From contig CALNXK010000082.1 in the NCBI GenBank assembly GCA_942486035.1, positions 891,001 to 955,000 of the forward strand: 64,000 bases of DNA. Reading direction: 5' to 3'. Below the pieces are notes generated by a model. That model had not been told where the DNA came from. It was given only the letters and a program-made list of their open reading frames with translations, and did no database searches. This DNA is from Porites lobata (lineage: Eukaryota > Cnidaria > Anthozoa > Scleractinia > Poritidae). This document shows positions 1 through 12,000 of the stretch, one piece after another. Each line of letters starts with the position of its first letter. Positions within the stretch are counted from its first letter, which is position 1. The translations under genes were made by a program, and so were the position numbers.

Positions 1-198
1 CAACAGTCAGTTGATTTTGTGTTCATAGTTGTTGTTGAAATTTATCTTGTGAGTATTGACTGCTTCAGGTTTAACATCAGTGATTCTGGGAAACGAGACA
101 TTTCCTCGCGCTCTCCTGTACTGGACAAGAGCAGCTACTCAAGGTTTGTATCTATGGTTGTAGCGGTATCTTTCCTACACCTGTACTGGGTATTTACA

Positions 199-306
199 GG
201 GGTCAATTTAATAAAACTTGTACAAGTGTAGCTATTCTTTTCAGACTCTAAAATAATGGGTACACTTGTAAATTACACTTGTAAAAGTTTTATTAAATTC
301 ACTCCA
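199..306. repeat. Short palindromic element in SEL1L intron
   Basis: Arms GTCAATTTAATAAAACTTGT and its near reverse complement ACAAGTTTTATTAAATTCAC type sequence (ACTTGTAAAAGTTTTATTAA) flank a short spacer. It resembles a MITE. The rest of 1-684 is intron without a recognisable gene. Confidence 0.55.
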
Positions 307-684
307 GGTTCGGATGCCACCATACTAACACTTATAAATGTCCCCGCTCTTAAGCACCTAATCAAGCTCTTATAAACAGGTTTTTGGCTTAACTTGAATG
401 CTCCCTTCAACTCAGAAGTAATAAATCTGTTGCAGTTCCTTGGTAAATTCTCATACTAGCGCAGAATAAAACGAAAACAAACTTTGTTTTTGCCGACAAA
501 CTGAACGATCATTTAATGATTGTAGAAAGAAATGATTGACTCGTTGTTTTTATTCATTGTGGACAGATGTCTTTTAGTCCAGTGCCTGGCTTCCTTTTTC
601 AAGTGACCTTAAACAAGTACAGTAGTTGCATAGATTGAGGTGCTCTTTTGTATCAATTTCAAGTTCTGTTTGTTTTTCCCATAG

Positions 685-3321
685 GTAACACAGCAGCTCG
701 CGTGAAAGTGGGTGATTATCATTATTATGGATACGGAACCGAGATTGATTACGAGACAGCTGCATATCACTACAGACTGGCATCTGAACAACAGCACAAC
801 GCACAGGCCATGTTTAACCTCGGCTACATGCATGAGAGAGGACTGGGCATGAGACAGGTAATGAAAATATTTTGGTGTCTCTTTAACGCTTTGTGATTGA
901 ATGAAAGACACTTGTATCCGTCGTATATTAGTCAATAGGGAGCTTAAGCAACAGCGTTTTTGAGCGACGGACGTCAACCGGAAGTGGACTTTTTGCATCA
1001 TTGGGCAGTGGTTTGGTTGAAACTCTCGGGTAAATCGTCTTTAAAAGAGAAAAGAAACTCAGCAATACAAGTTTGTTAGCGTCAAGGCATATAAAAAGGG
1101 AGAAGGCCTCACTTCCGGTTGACGTGCGTCGCTCAAAAACGTCTTTGCTTAAGGTCCCTAATAGGGAGCTTAAGCAACGGTAACGAGAACGGCAAAAAAG
1201 CAATAGGTTTGGATTGGCAAAACAACAACTCTGCATGTGATCACGCTTTTTTGTACATTTCCTTGCTGTCGTTGCACGACTATGACATGAAACGCCTAAT
1301 TTCACGTTTTATGGAGGACGGGAACACATGTACAACAACGAGTTTCTGTTTTTTGTGAACTTAGATACAGTCCTTTAGAACTGATTCAACCCCTGTAAAA
1401 TTCACCAACATTTCAGTGACAAATTAAAAGATTTGCATTACTGCGCTTTTCACAAACATGCGAACTCTAAAGTTCAAACGCCGCCTTCACAATTGCGTTT
1501 TTCGCTGCCGTCAATCATAATTACGATCACAAGCAACGAACCTTGAAACATAGAAACACACAAAACGGATCGAAATCCACAAATCACAAACCATGACCTT
1601 TTGAACCCGTGAAAGTAAAGTATTGTTTCCTAAGAGGTCCGTTAAGATGATTGACGGCAGCGAAAACGCAATCGTCAGTTGGCTTTTGAACTTCAGAATT
1701 CGCATGTTTGTGAAAAGCACAGTAAAAGAAATGAAATTTGAAGCAGCGCTAACTCACTTTTTGGTGACGTTTTCGCTGCCGTTGCCCTCCTCGTTGCTTA
1801 AACTCCCTACTTATTGCTACGACTAATCAACGTGTCAATCATGGCTTGCTCGCACGATTTCGTGCCTGACTTGGCAGCATCAGGTGAGATGTCTCAGTGC
1901 GTTTTTGAAGTTGCATAAAGTATTTACAAATCTCCAGAAGATAGGCGTTCTCCCAGCCGCTCCAGAGAAAGAGGGTGAACCACTGAGCGTTTCCAGTTGG
2001 GACTATGGAAAAATGATACCAAGTAACTCTAAAGACACGAGAAAGATTGAATTGGACTAAATTTATATAATTGTCTTTAACCATAGGAATTTCAGCGTAA
2101 TGTAAAGACATTCTCAGTTTTACAGGTTGCCTTAGAGTTTGTGTCAGCTTGAATTTAAAGAATTTCTCTGCTCCTAGGGGACATTTCAAGACCTCTCGTA
2201 TCCCTTCGGGTGTGGCATTTACGCATTTTGATATTTCACAAAATGCTAATACCTGGCCGGTAGCGCGACTGGTGGGGTAAGGGTCGTTAACCCAGGAGGA
2301 AGGTCGGCACTCTTCTTGCTGATGTATTGGCACTGATATAGTACCTGTCGTCAGCCTTAATCTGGAAAGTGATTCTTCTTTTTGTAGTCGCTCTTCCTTA
2401 ATATTGACTTTCTTTACTTCTTTTCAGGATATTCACCTCGCAAAGAGGTTCTACGACATGGCCGCGCAGACCAGCACTGATGCCCAGGCTCCAGTCTCGC
2501 TCGCCCTGATGAAACTTGGGGTCTTCTTCATGTGGGAATGGGTTCAAGAGGTAAAAGTCAGAATCTGCTTATATAGCCATATCAACGTACTTGTGAATTG
2601 GTTTCATTTGGATCGTCATACGTAGGATTTTGTGTAGAAATTCGGTAATTGACTAGGCCCGAGACAACAAACGTAACAGTAATCACATACCAGCATTTGA
2701 CAATAGTTCAAACTAAGCGAGTCCTTGGAACACCGAAACGGACAGAACCAAATGTTCGCAAGTGTTCGTACTACGTAGTTGTTCGTAAAGAGAATGATGT
2801 TCGACCGCAGTTTGAAGAGGGCGTGTAAAAATTGTTAGTGGATGAAGAAAAGCGAATCGCCCCAGTCTCCTCTCCTCGTTTTCCCCGCCGTACGATTTTA
2901 TTTGCTACCCACCATCTGAACGCCTGGAGCAAGCAAAAGATGTGAAAGTGTTTAGTGCCTTTCGTATCATTTTGCCTTGATTGAAGTTAAGACGAGTTTG
3001 TTTAGCGTAAGCGTTTTGGTTATTTCGCATTTAAATACTCTTATTTGCTATCACACAGTGATCGTTCAGTTTCCTCGTTAGATCTCTTTAGGGACGTTAT
3101 ATAGTTTCCACATGATTTGACTGTAGACAACTTGGATAGCCTTTCTTTCATTCTTCAAGAGTGATTTAAATTATTTTTACCTTGTTTTTTTGCAGAATTA
3201 TGGATCAATTAACTTTTCGAAGATCAGGAATTATGTTGGTGAAGACTGGGATATTTATGTAATGACTGGACTCGCTTTACTGTTAGGAATTCTTCTGCTG
3301 ATACGACGAAGGCAGCAATAG
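685..3321 (+). CDS. SEL1L: SEL1L, 3' end: three final coding exons
   Basis: SEL1L is the ER membrane adaptor of the HRD1 ubiquitin ligase in ER-associated degradation; its Sel1-like repeats collect misfolded lumenal substrates. Three exons are visible: 685-857, 2428-2550 and 3196-3321, each after a pyrimidine-rich tract plus AG, the first two followed by GTAATG and GTAAAA. The first holds Sel1 repeats with YYGYGTEIDYETAAYHYRLA and AMFNLGYMHERGLG; the second continues DIHLAKRFYDMAAQ; the third carries EDWDIYVMTGL and a membrane segment (ALLLGILLLI), then RRRQQ and TAG at 3319-3321. Exon order and motifs follow vertebrate SEL1L closely, but the proline-rich cytosolic tail of the vertebrate protein is missing, leaving only a short basic end. 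The 5' part lies outside the window, so the exon at 685 opens in mid-codon. Family call is secure from motifs; splice sites are read by eye. Confidence 0.93.
937..1159. mobile_element. MITE, family with AGGGAGCTTAAGCAAC ends
   Basis: The left arm AGGGAGCTTAAGCAAC, GCGTTTTTGAGCGACG and CAACCGGAAGTG is mirrored on the right by CACTTCCGGTTGACGTGCGT, CGCTCAAAAACG and GCTTAAGGTCCCT. No coding capacity; non-autonomous DNA transposon type. Confidence 0.75.
1163..1808. mobile_element. Second AGGGAGCTTAAGC-type MITE with a nested palindrome
   Basis: It begins 3 bases after the previous element with AGGGAGCTTAAGCAACGG and ends CGTTGCTTAAACTCCCT. The interior holds CTAATTTCACGTTTTATGGA, also found at 17.43 kb. 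A second inverted repeat, 1442-1722, is nested inside: CTTTTCACAAACATGCGAA on the left against TTCGCATGTTTGTGAAAAGC on the right. Confidence 0.72.
1839..2333 (-). other. SEL1L intron segment with a 164-codon antisense open frame, unrecognised
   Basis: An open frame of 164 codons lies antisense inside the SEL1L intron. It has no motif I recognise, no splice context and no neighbouring coding exon. It may be repeat-derived; I do not call it a gene. Confidence 0.2.
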
Positions 3322-3434
3322 ACGCCATTTTTGTAGATTTTGTACAGAAATTCTTACCCTTAGCAAGTGTTGGAATGTAAAATGGTTCATTTTAAACAGT
3401 AATGAAAACAAGAAAATAACTGATACAACATTTG

Positions 3435-3440
3435 AATAAA
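3435..3440 (+). terminator. SEL1L polyadenylation signal
   Basis: AATAAA lies about 115 bases after the SEL1L stop codon, in AT-rich sequence and followed by T-rich DNA. This suits a short 3' UTR ending near 3455-3460. It is a motif call only. Confidence 0.6.
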
Positions 3441-3736
3441 TGTAACATTTCTTTCTATCCAATGTGGTGGCTTATCAATAACAAAAAGTTGTGGCAATAC
3501 CCCGCTGCCACTGTGGTTAACCTTCCACATCCCCTTATTTACACTTACGATGAAATGGAATTCCCCCCCCCCCCCAACCCCTTTTACATAATCGCGTTTC
3601 GTTGAATAGCTATCAACAATTGTTCCCTGTCACATCATAGAAATTGTGACTATTATGAAACCAATAAATGCAGAGAAGATCATCACAGTTAACTACACAA
3701 CTCATGCCGTCGCAAAAAGGAAGCCTGAAGAAATTC

Positions 3737-3815
3737 AGGCATGCCGGGATCCGAACCCCAACCTCTGCGATACCGGTGCAGCGCTCTAACTAATTGAGCA
3801 ATGCAATGGAAACTA
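3737..3815 (-). repeat. tRNA-derived SINE fragment
   Basis: Read on the minus strand, TCAATTAGTTAGAGCGCTG resembles a tRNA D-arm/A box and GGGGTTCGGATCCCGG resembles the T-arm/B box, about 35 bases apart. Acceptor-stem pairing is poor, so it is a SINE head or tRNA relic rather than a working tRNA. The surrounding 3460-4270 holds a poly-C run at 3566-3577 and nothing else recognised. Confidence 0.55.
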
Positions 3816-4271
3816 TGTAAACTTCTTTCCACGAGACAGTAAAGTTCAATTCATTTCCAATTATACCTCTAGCAGAAAAGCGACTTCGGCAAGGACATGC
3901 AAAAACGAGCAATTGCATTTGGTGTTAAAAGAGCCCCTCAGACTGAGAGTTTTGCTAACCCAAGGGGCGGGGTTCAACCTCATCCCCAGTACTCTTTCCT
4001 CAAAGACAGGATGAGAAAGCCCTGAGGACGAGGTTCCAGGGGTTGTCATGACAGCACTGTTGTTATCAATGGCAGAAGCAACTACAAACAACGGAAACAA
4101 CTCATTTAGGAAAGAACTGTTTTAATAAAGGAATGAAGCGATGGATTAATTGGCTTTGGATTAAGAAGACTTCAGGGAATTCAAACCTTTAACATTTTTG
4201 GTGAAAAGACTAAGCCGCAGCAAAGTGGTCTCTGCGTGAATTTCACAACCATTAAAAGTGGAGCTATTGGT

Positions 4272-4475
4272 TTGGAGACTGAAAACAGTAGCTGCACTGC
4301 GTCGCAGGTCAACCAGAGCGGACGCCTTTTCCGTTCTTACATACTTTGACGCTACTAAATTTGTATTGCTAAGAGTCTTTACTCTTACAGAGACGATTTG
4401 CCCCGCGAAAATTTGGGCAAAACCACGACCCAAGAATGCAAAAAGTCCACTTACGTACGTCGCTCGAAAACGTGT
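4272..4475 (-). mobile_element. Reverse-oriented copy of the 937-1159 MITE family
   Basis: ATGCAAAAAGTCCACTTACG, CGTCGCTCGAAAACG and TTGACGCTACTAAATTTGTA correspond, in reverse complement, to the interior of the element at 937-1159. The ends are eroded. From here to 5087 I see nothing else. Confidence 0.5.
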
Positions 4476-5087
4476 CTGCATTTCACGCTTGTATCGTTTG
4501 TTGCTTCCAACAAACGAGACAATGATCTTCTCCACTCCACAGCTGCTTGCTTCCTAGGAAACGCAAAACGTTGCTTTTTGCGTTTATTCGATCAATTCTT
4601 ACGAACGCGCGTATACTAAAAAGCCGATTACGTCACCTAAATGAAACCAAGCTATAGTTACTGCTGAAAGGGGACGTTTTGCTGGGACCACTCTGCAGCA
4701 CTAGAGGTATTAATTTTTTGGTTACAGATCACCATCAGCATCTACTCTCTCTTTAGCTGACATTTTACTAGGAAACCTCTTAAACGTATGACAAAAACAG
4801 CGGGCTCACGCAGGCAGCTTCGTACTCATTCGGTTAAGAACGCTAAGTAACCGTTAAATTGATCGTTTTCTAACTCGTACCGTTATCTTTCCACGGAAAA
4901 AATTATAACTACATGAACTGGCACAAAATGCATTCCCATAAACCATTCTGACGTGGCAAACAGAACAATATCTCCATGTTACTGTAAGTACAGACTTCCA
5001 ACCTCATAACCGAAATGACATTCATTTACAACGGTACCTTTAGAAATAACCCCTGGAAAAGCTCTTGGTTTTTGGCCATCTCAATTT

Positions 5088-5230
5088 TAAAAGGAATAAC
5101 ACAAAATGCGGTTAAAAACATTTTGGAGCAAACGAAACGTCAAGTTCGATATTATAGAAGTCAGTTATGCAATGCGTTTGTTATTTCTGATGTTTGTAAC
5201 CGCAGTTTGTGTGTTATTCCTTTTAACCCC
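5088..5230. repeat. Palindromic element between SEL1L and annexin
   Basis: AAAAGGAATAACACAAAATG with GCGGTTA on the left pairs with TAACCGC and TTTGTGTGTTATTCCTTTTA on the right. Short open frames here are by-products of the palindrome. Confidence 0.6.
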
Positions 5231-5825
5231 TGGAAGCTTTAATAACATTCATGTTATCCAGAATAGGAAAAGATTTCCTACCATTAATTTGCTTTGTAGC
5301 CGCAAAAATGTGTAGTCACACAATGTTGTCACGCAATGTTGCATGGAGACTCACGCAACAGTCATGTCAAGCTTTGACTGAATTAATTGACCCTTTGATG
5401 GGAATTTACTTTATAATTTAAGTATAAAGTCTTATTAGAATTCAAAAAATATCGCAGCACCGAGTATTTCACCGGCGCGAAATATTAATAGTTACTATTA
5501 TTTTTGTATAACAAAACATCGATGTGTTACAAATATTTAGGTATAGTGACTGAAGAGTCACGACTTGGGTACGTTTGTTAAAATTCTAAAGTTGGCCCAC
5601 TCATGTGGACGCTACTAAACATCAATCTTCTCTGCTCTCGACTGCTTTTCATTTTTTTAAGTGTAAATGGTGTCGACAACTCAGGTTAACTTGCAAGGAA
5701 TTCGGTTTGTGATTGATATCCACAAGTTAAAGTTTCAAAGAAGGAAACAACCGTTCCAAACAGAAAAGTCAAGAAAAGCTTGAATAATTTGAACAGAGAA
5801 AACTAATGTTTCTGCCTGACTGAAA

Positions 5826-6034
5826 TTAACCCTTTCACTCCAAGACCACCTTATGGTGAAATTATTTGTTAGTCGAATTCTTTTGAATCTGCGGGTGAAA
5901 TCCTGTGTGTTACCACTCAAATGAAATTTCTTGCCACAACTTTTGGATGGTACAATTTGTGTTTCCCCAACACAAATTTGATTTTTTTTAGTTTAAGTTT
6001 TACCTTTGGCGACTATTAGGAGTGAACGGGTTAA
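5826..6034. mobile_element. MITE with TTAACCC / GGGTTAA ends, beside the annexin stop
   Basis: It starts TTAACCCTTTCACTCC and ends GGAGTGAACGGGTTAA. It lies 10 bases beyond the annexin stop codon (6045-6047 on the minus strand), so it probably makes up most of that gene's 3' UTR or poly(A) region. Confidence 0.65.
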
Positions 6035-6044
6035 AGAATTGAAT

Positions 6045-9000
6045 TCAGTTGCCTAAAAGCTGTAATAGTAGTTTTTCTAGATCTCCTTTCATTTTCTTCA
6101 CGACGACATCTTTAAGTGACTGTCCTGTCTTCTTCTCGAACTCTGTCCGGATCTGAGCCAGGTCGACCTGAAAGTGTATCGTTACAATAATTTCCTTAGC
6201 TTCACCAGACAAAAAGTGTATGAATAGAGTCTAGGCCCTCTGTTCTTTTTGAACCGATATTTAGCAGCCACGAAAGCGACGGCAACAAGAACGTCAAAAC
6301 AAACCAACCAACAAACAAAAAACAATAGGTTGGGCAAGGAACTCAAAGCAACAACCTTGCACGTTCATTACACATTTTGGTACATTTCGTTTCCGTCATT
6401 ACATAGCCTGCGTAGCATGGAGGGATTGTCACTAACCTCTGCTCTTGTCACCATAACGCGAGTTACAGTTTTACTGTTCGATTTGTCTAGCGCCTTCTCC
6501 AACAACTCAGCAAAGTACAAAGGAGGGCTTTGCGCACAGCGAACTGAAAATAATCAAGAAATCATCAACATGTATTGTTAGCTTTAGGGGATAAAAGAGA
6601 AGGAACCATGCAGCACTGTCGGTCGTATTGTTTAAGTCCTGGAATAATTTGAGGCTAGAAGGATACAGAAGTAACAACTGGGCAATATTTCAACTACAGA
6701 GGTTGGCTCCAGAGGTCTGTTCTCGAAATACCTGTGCGCACGGTATGATAAAGCTCTCGGAATTAGGAAAGAAGAAAACCTCTGGCACTCTGGGTAAGCG
6801 TTCTAAAAAATTGGGATCTGCTTGCACAGCGAGGTTTTAGCTATTTTAGAACACTCTGTAATGTTTACACTTAAGCTCCACCTGTCGTTGGCTTTGAAAG
6901 TAAAAGGACAAATTTCCTAGCCAGCGAGCAAGCTCTCCACCTCGACTGGCGAGCGAAGTGAACCGCGCGCGCGAGCGAGCGAGCGGGCGACAATGCAATT
7001 AGCCGTCAATGTCAAGAAGGACTGTTGAGATCCAGAAAACTTGTTACCATGGTAACCTGACGTCACACGTCTTCACTCTATCTGGGCTAAAATTCGTCCT
7101 CAAAACAGCCTTATAGTGCAATTAGACACATACAACTGCGCATGCGCCGACCCAGTCATAAGCGCAAACCAGGACATAGCCAACGACACAAGTTTGCATA
7201 AGCTGTTAGTAAGCTCTAGGAATTGTACCCTGAGAAAACAGCCGTCTCTCGTCGCTTCGCGACGCTGGGGACGTTTCACCAGAAGGGTCGTCTGCGCCTC
7301 AGCGAGAGAAATTCCATACTGATGACGTAAGTGAAAGTTTACATAATTTATCCGGTAATCATGAGGTTTCAAATGCAATTTGTTCGATGTTATGTTTCTC
7401 CTGGTCGATTATGGCAAAGTTTTGTGTTCTACTGCGAACGAGCTCCAGCAAAACTTGGACGCTTCTTCTAGTGACGAATATATTCCACGAATATTGACTG
7501 TCTTCTAGTAGATTCACCGCGTTTACATTTGACCTTTGTGACCGTTTGTCTTTTGTCGGTCATTCGTAAACAATAGCTAAAACAATATATCTACAACGTC
7601 GGCCAATCAGTGTTCCTGATAACTTCCCGGATAGATTTTACGTCATCAGTATAGAATTTCTGCCGCTGAGGCGCAGACGTCCCTCCTGGCGAAGCAACGA
7701 GGACCGACGGCTGTTTTCGCAGGCTATCGGGATTGTCGCAAGCATATTAAACGCGAGCGAACAAAGAAAACGGGGTCTGTCTCAACGTCGCCACGACTAC
7801 TTCTCTTCTCGGTTTACTAAAAAGGGACTGCTAAATAGTTAACAACCAGTCTAACAGTTTAGGAAGCTAAAAAAAACTCTACAAACTGTTAACAAAACTA
7901 CAAACATTTCAGGATGCCTTCACCCTGCAGTCCCCACCCCCCTTAGTCTCCGCCCCAATACCTTGTTGAAAAACAAAACACGGTGGATACACGGTTTGTA
8001 TGTGGGATGGGGGAGGGGTTGTGTATGCGTGTAGCTTTTGTCCATGATTATAGGTTATGGTGCATCCTTACCTATCGCCCTCAAAGCGCTTCCTAAGTCA
8101 CCCTTTATTTGATCAGTGATGTAGTCTAGAATATCTTTTTTGGCGAGCTGTGAAGCGTAAAAAAGATGCAACATTACTTTAGTTGTAATACTTCCGAAAC
8201 ATGCTAAGATCATTAGAAATACACCTTTTTAGTTCATATGTTTTGTTCCCCCATTTCAAACCATGTGATTGTACCCCAGAAAACTGTTTCGTTTAAATGT
8301 CATCTTATGCCCGTGTATCCACATGCACATGTATGCATAATTTATGAAAATCCCTGGAGAACATCACGTGGTCTGAATTAGGAAGACAAAACATTCAAGT
8401 TTTGAATGTCTATTGAATCTGCCAAATACCAAGTCTCAAAAAAACTAGGAAGATTCGAAAGCCCGGCGTCACTACTTTAAAGCCATCTCACAACATGTCA
8501 GTACTTCATCTATTACAACTAGTTTTAAAACTTGTGGTGTAAAGCTGACCGCTGTCAATAAACAAACTTCACTGTTTCCACTTCAAGTCGCCAATCAAGA
8601 GCCATCAGTCAAGTAATGTAAGACACGAGTGTCTCGAGATTTAACTAAATCAACATATAGCGAAAGGAAACCCCAAGACGAGTCTCTGATTGGAAAAGAA
8701 GCTGCATTCAAATACTTACATTTTTGTAAGCGTCAAAGGTGGCTTGTAGCTGCTGGTAGTTTCGCGTTGTGAAAATTTCCACAAATACTGCTTTATCGGT
8801 TCCTTTTTTCCCTTCTCCAGCCTGAAGTACAACACAATTAATATATAAACGAATAAATCGGTCCAACAAACGCCCATGTTGGGCTGGTACACGATATGAC
8901 AAGTGAATAGCAAGTCTCGAGTGACGTCACAAAGAACGCAATAATGATCCCTAGCCCTAACACAATAACCTAATAAAAAATACAACGACACAGTAGTGCT

Positions 9001-12000
9001 TATATTGACTTGGTACATCGAGCATCACCTTCATGTTGGGTAGAGGGTAAAGAATGGGCGCGATCCATTCAACCAAAATTTCCGGAAATTTCGGTCCAAA
9101 ACTCAATGGATCGGTTCGGTCCAACCGGAAAAGTTTCGAAAAAACTGGTCTACCTTTTGAGGTGGACCACTTTTTCCGGTCGGAATTTTGGTTGAATGGA
9201 TCGCGACCTACATTTAACGGCTACAAACCAAGAATTGAGTGAGGAGAGGCCTCAGACATCGTGCTGTTTTGTGGTGTTGGGTAAACTATTGGTGATGTAG
9301 CTATTGTGTTGAGATTACGGAATTACTCAGCACTTTTTCAATTTCTTGGATTGTGTCATCTGCTGATCGCAGCATCTGCAACATCAGGAAAATGCCAACA
9401 TTGCCGGGTAAGTTTTAACAGGATATCCCGCTAACAATGTTGGTCAAGCGCACGAGGGTGCATACATGACATGAGCAGAGACTTTTTCCAAAATAACGCC
9501 TGTAAAATCATTCTTTGCGCGCATTTTCAGCCCTAAGCATAAACGCTCAGCTGCCCAACTTGCAAAAGCAGGCCCATGTTTTCTCGATAAAACCAGTCTA
9601 CCTTTTTTTTGATGCTACACCGCTGCCCATAAAGGCCGTCAATCATTATCGTAAAAAAAAATATTAACCTCAAAAAGTTTCTTGGCGTCATCAGTCGCGA
9701 GGTCTGTGTTCACCCCTGAACTGTCCGGTTTTTTCTGTGAAACAACAACAGAGTATAAGAAAGATGACATTTAAGCCTGGTGAATAAACAAGAAAGATGA
9801 TTTTTCAATCAGTGACACAGGCGGCTCGAAAGACAAAAATGTGAATACTGCCAACGGGCGTCCAACCTATGACCTTCTGGTTATTTGTCTAGGTGCTCTA
9901 ACACTTAGCAACAGGAGACTGAGGGAGCTAAGGCCACTAAACTAGGTTCATGTCACAAACATCCTGCATACTGCTTGGACTGGAATTCTGCTATGTGCCT
10001 ATGCACAACGATAGGAAGGTGAAAGTGAATATTAAGCCTGTTGAATACACGACAAAGATGCCTCTTTTCAAGTCATTGACACAGGCGGCTCGGAACAAAA
10101 AATTCTGAGTACTTCCAACAGGAGTCGAACCTATGTCCTCAGTTCTGCTTTATACCAGTCCAGCTGATGCCTTACCACAAAGCTACAAGAGACTTTTGGG
10201 AGCTATGACCACTAAACTAGTTTTCTATGACAAACATCCTGCATACTGCTAGGACTGGAGTAACAGAGTAAGTGGAAAATGCGAAGCAAAAAGGGAAAAG
10301 GAATCCGTGCTAGACGGAACGGTCTTCTCACTAGGCAACAAGTCACTTAACCTTCGAGTTTCCCCCCTCGCTTTTGTCACCTTCATCCCCTCCCGGATCC
10401 GTCAGTTGTCTTTTTACGCCTGCCCCACAGAACATAATAAGCGTAACGCTCATCGCATGTGTAAACTTTCCTGCGCCCTTTTTAACAAAAACCATGGAAA
10501 TATTTACCTCTAACAAAGTCATTAGGACGGTTCGGAAGTCGCCACCAGTGTCTTCTTTGAGCTTTTTAGCAACATCCTTGCCACTATAAACTAAACAGGA
10601 ATGACAACTTTAGTGTTTACAAACAAACAAAATGGGTGTTCAACAACTGTCAACGACAGAACACTGAAGAAAAGGTTGACGAAATAACTTACTTTGTGTG
10701 TAAGCAGATTTTATGGCCTCGATTTCCTAGAAAGAGTATAACAAGCCTATTAAGCCTGGTTTCTCTATGATCGACAAGACCGCTGAAAATGTCCAGCGAT
10801 CTGAAATATCTTAGCGATCTATCTAGAAACCAACCTAATATAATACAAGTGAAGCCTATCAGAGATAGTTGTTAGAGGGATTGTTAAAAAGTTGTTTTCA
10901 AATAAACGTAGAGATCGCTGAACTGTTTTTTTTTTTCCGCGATCCCAGTAACCGCAACGACCGCAGCGTTCACATCGCTCAAGTTTGCAAAATTTTCTCC
11001 AATGAAGCCAACATGCCAGTCTTTAGGTCTAAGATATCGTGCAGTACTCAACAGTTCCACGATCGATTCCCTTCTATCCAAATGAAAGCTAAAGAACAAA
11101 ACTCAAGAAGAATCTCGCTCTCTTGTAACTGTACACTCAATCATAAACGTGTTTTAATGAAAGTCATTCAAAATAATCTTTTCAAGACGTGTTTTTTTCC
11201 CAATATTCAAGAATTTTACTTCGTCCTTCCCTGAAGTGAACGGTGACGACACATGTACAAGGTTCATCACAATTTTTTGTTTCAGTTGACAAGGACCAAA
11301 ACTCACCTTAGTACTGCGTGAACTTAAAATCTCTACCAAAACTTGCTCATCAGTTCCAATTCCCTGAAAAATTTGGCAAAATCAAGAAAATAAATAAGCA
11401 AAATAAAATGGAATTTTCAAACATAAAATCTCAAAATTAAGGTCTGTGTACACACTAAGAGAGCACAAGCTGTTATAGTTTGTTATAAGTGGTAACCCGT
11501 TTTTCTAACTGTTTAGGTTACATTCGCCACCACGAGGAAACTGGGTCGAGTTTACTTTCGCAAAGGCTTCTGGGACTGTTACTGGGGACAGCGAAAAAAG
11601 TGTATTGGCCATACGCTACTTGCACATCTCCCATAATGCACCTCATTTGCCCCCCAAAATTTGCAAAAGCATTGTTTCAAATTTCTCTTGGGACGGCTGT
11701 AATACCCAGGAGAAATGAAAAACAAAGGTTGTGCAAAGTTTTTTTTTTTGGGGGGGGGTATAGGTTCATTATGGGAGATGTGCAAGTGGGGTATTTGAGA
11801 GGTTAGGCATCACGTTTACGTCAAACGGCAAACGTTAACTTGTACCACGTGACCAAGTTTCCCCTTCATTTGTCGTTTACTGTTCATTATTTGAGCTGTT
11901 TCTATCTGCTCATTTTATATTTTGAGAAATTCTCAACTTGAATCTGACGTTTGTCGTTTGCCGTGTACGTGAAGCTTAAACTCTATAATAGCTGAACGAT

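Noticed and set aside
3737..3815. Second candidate tRNA gene on the minus strand
   Set aside because: The acceptor stem does not pair; it fits a SINE head better.
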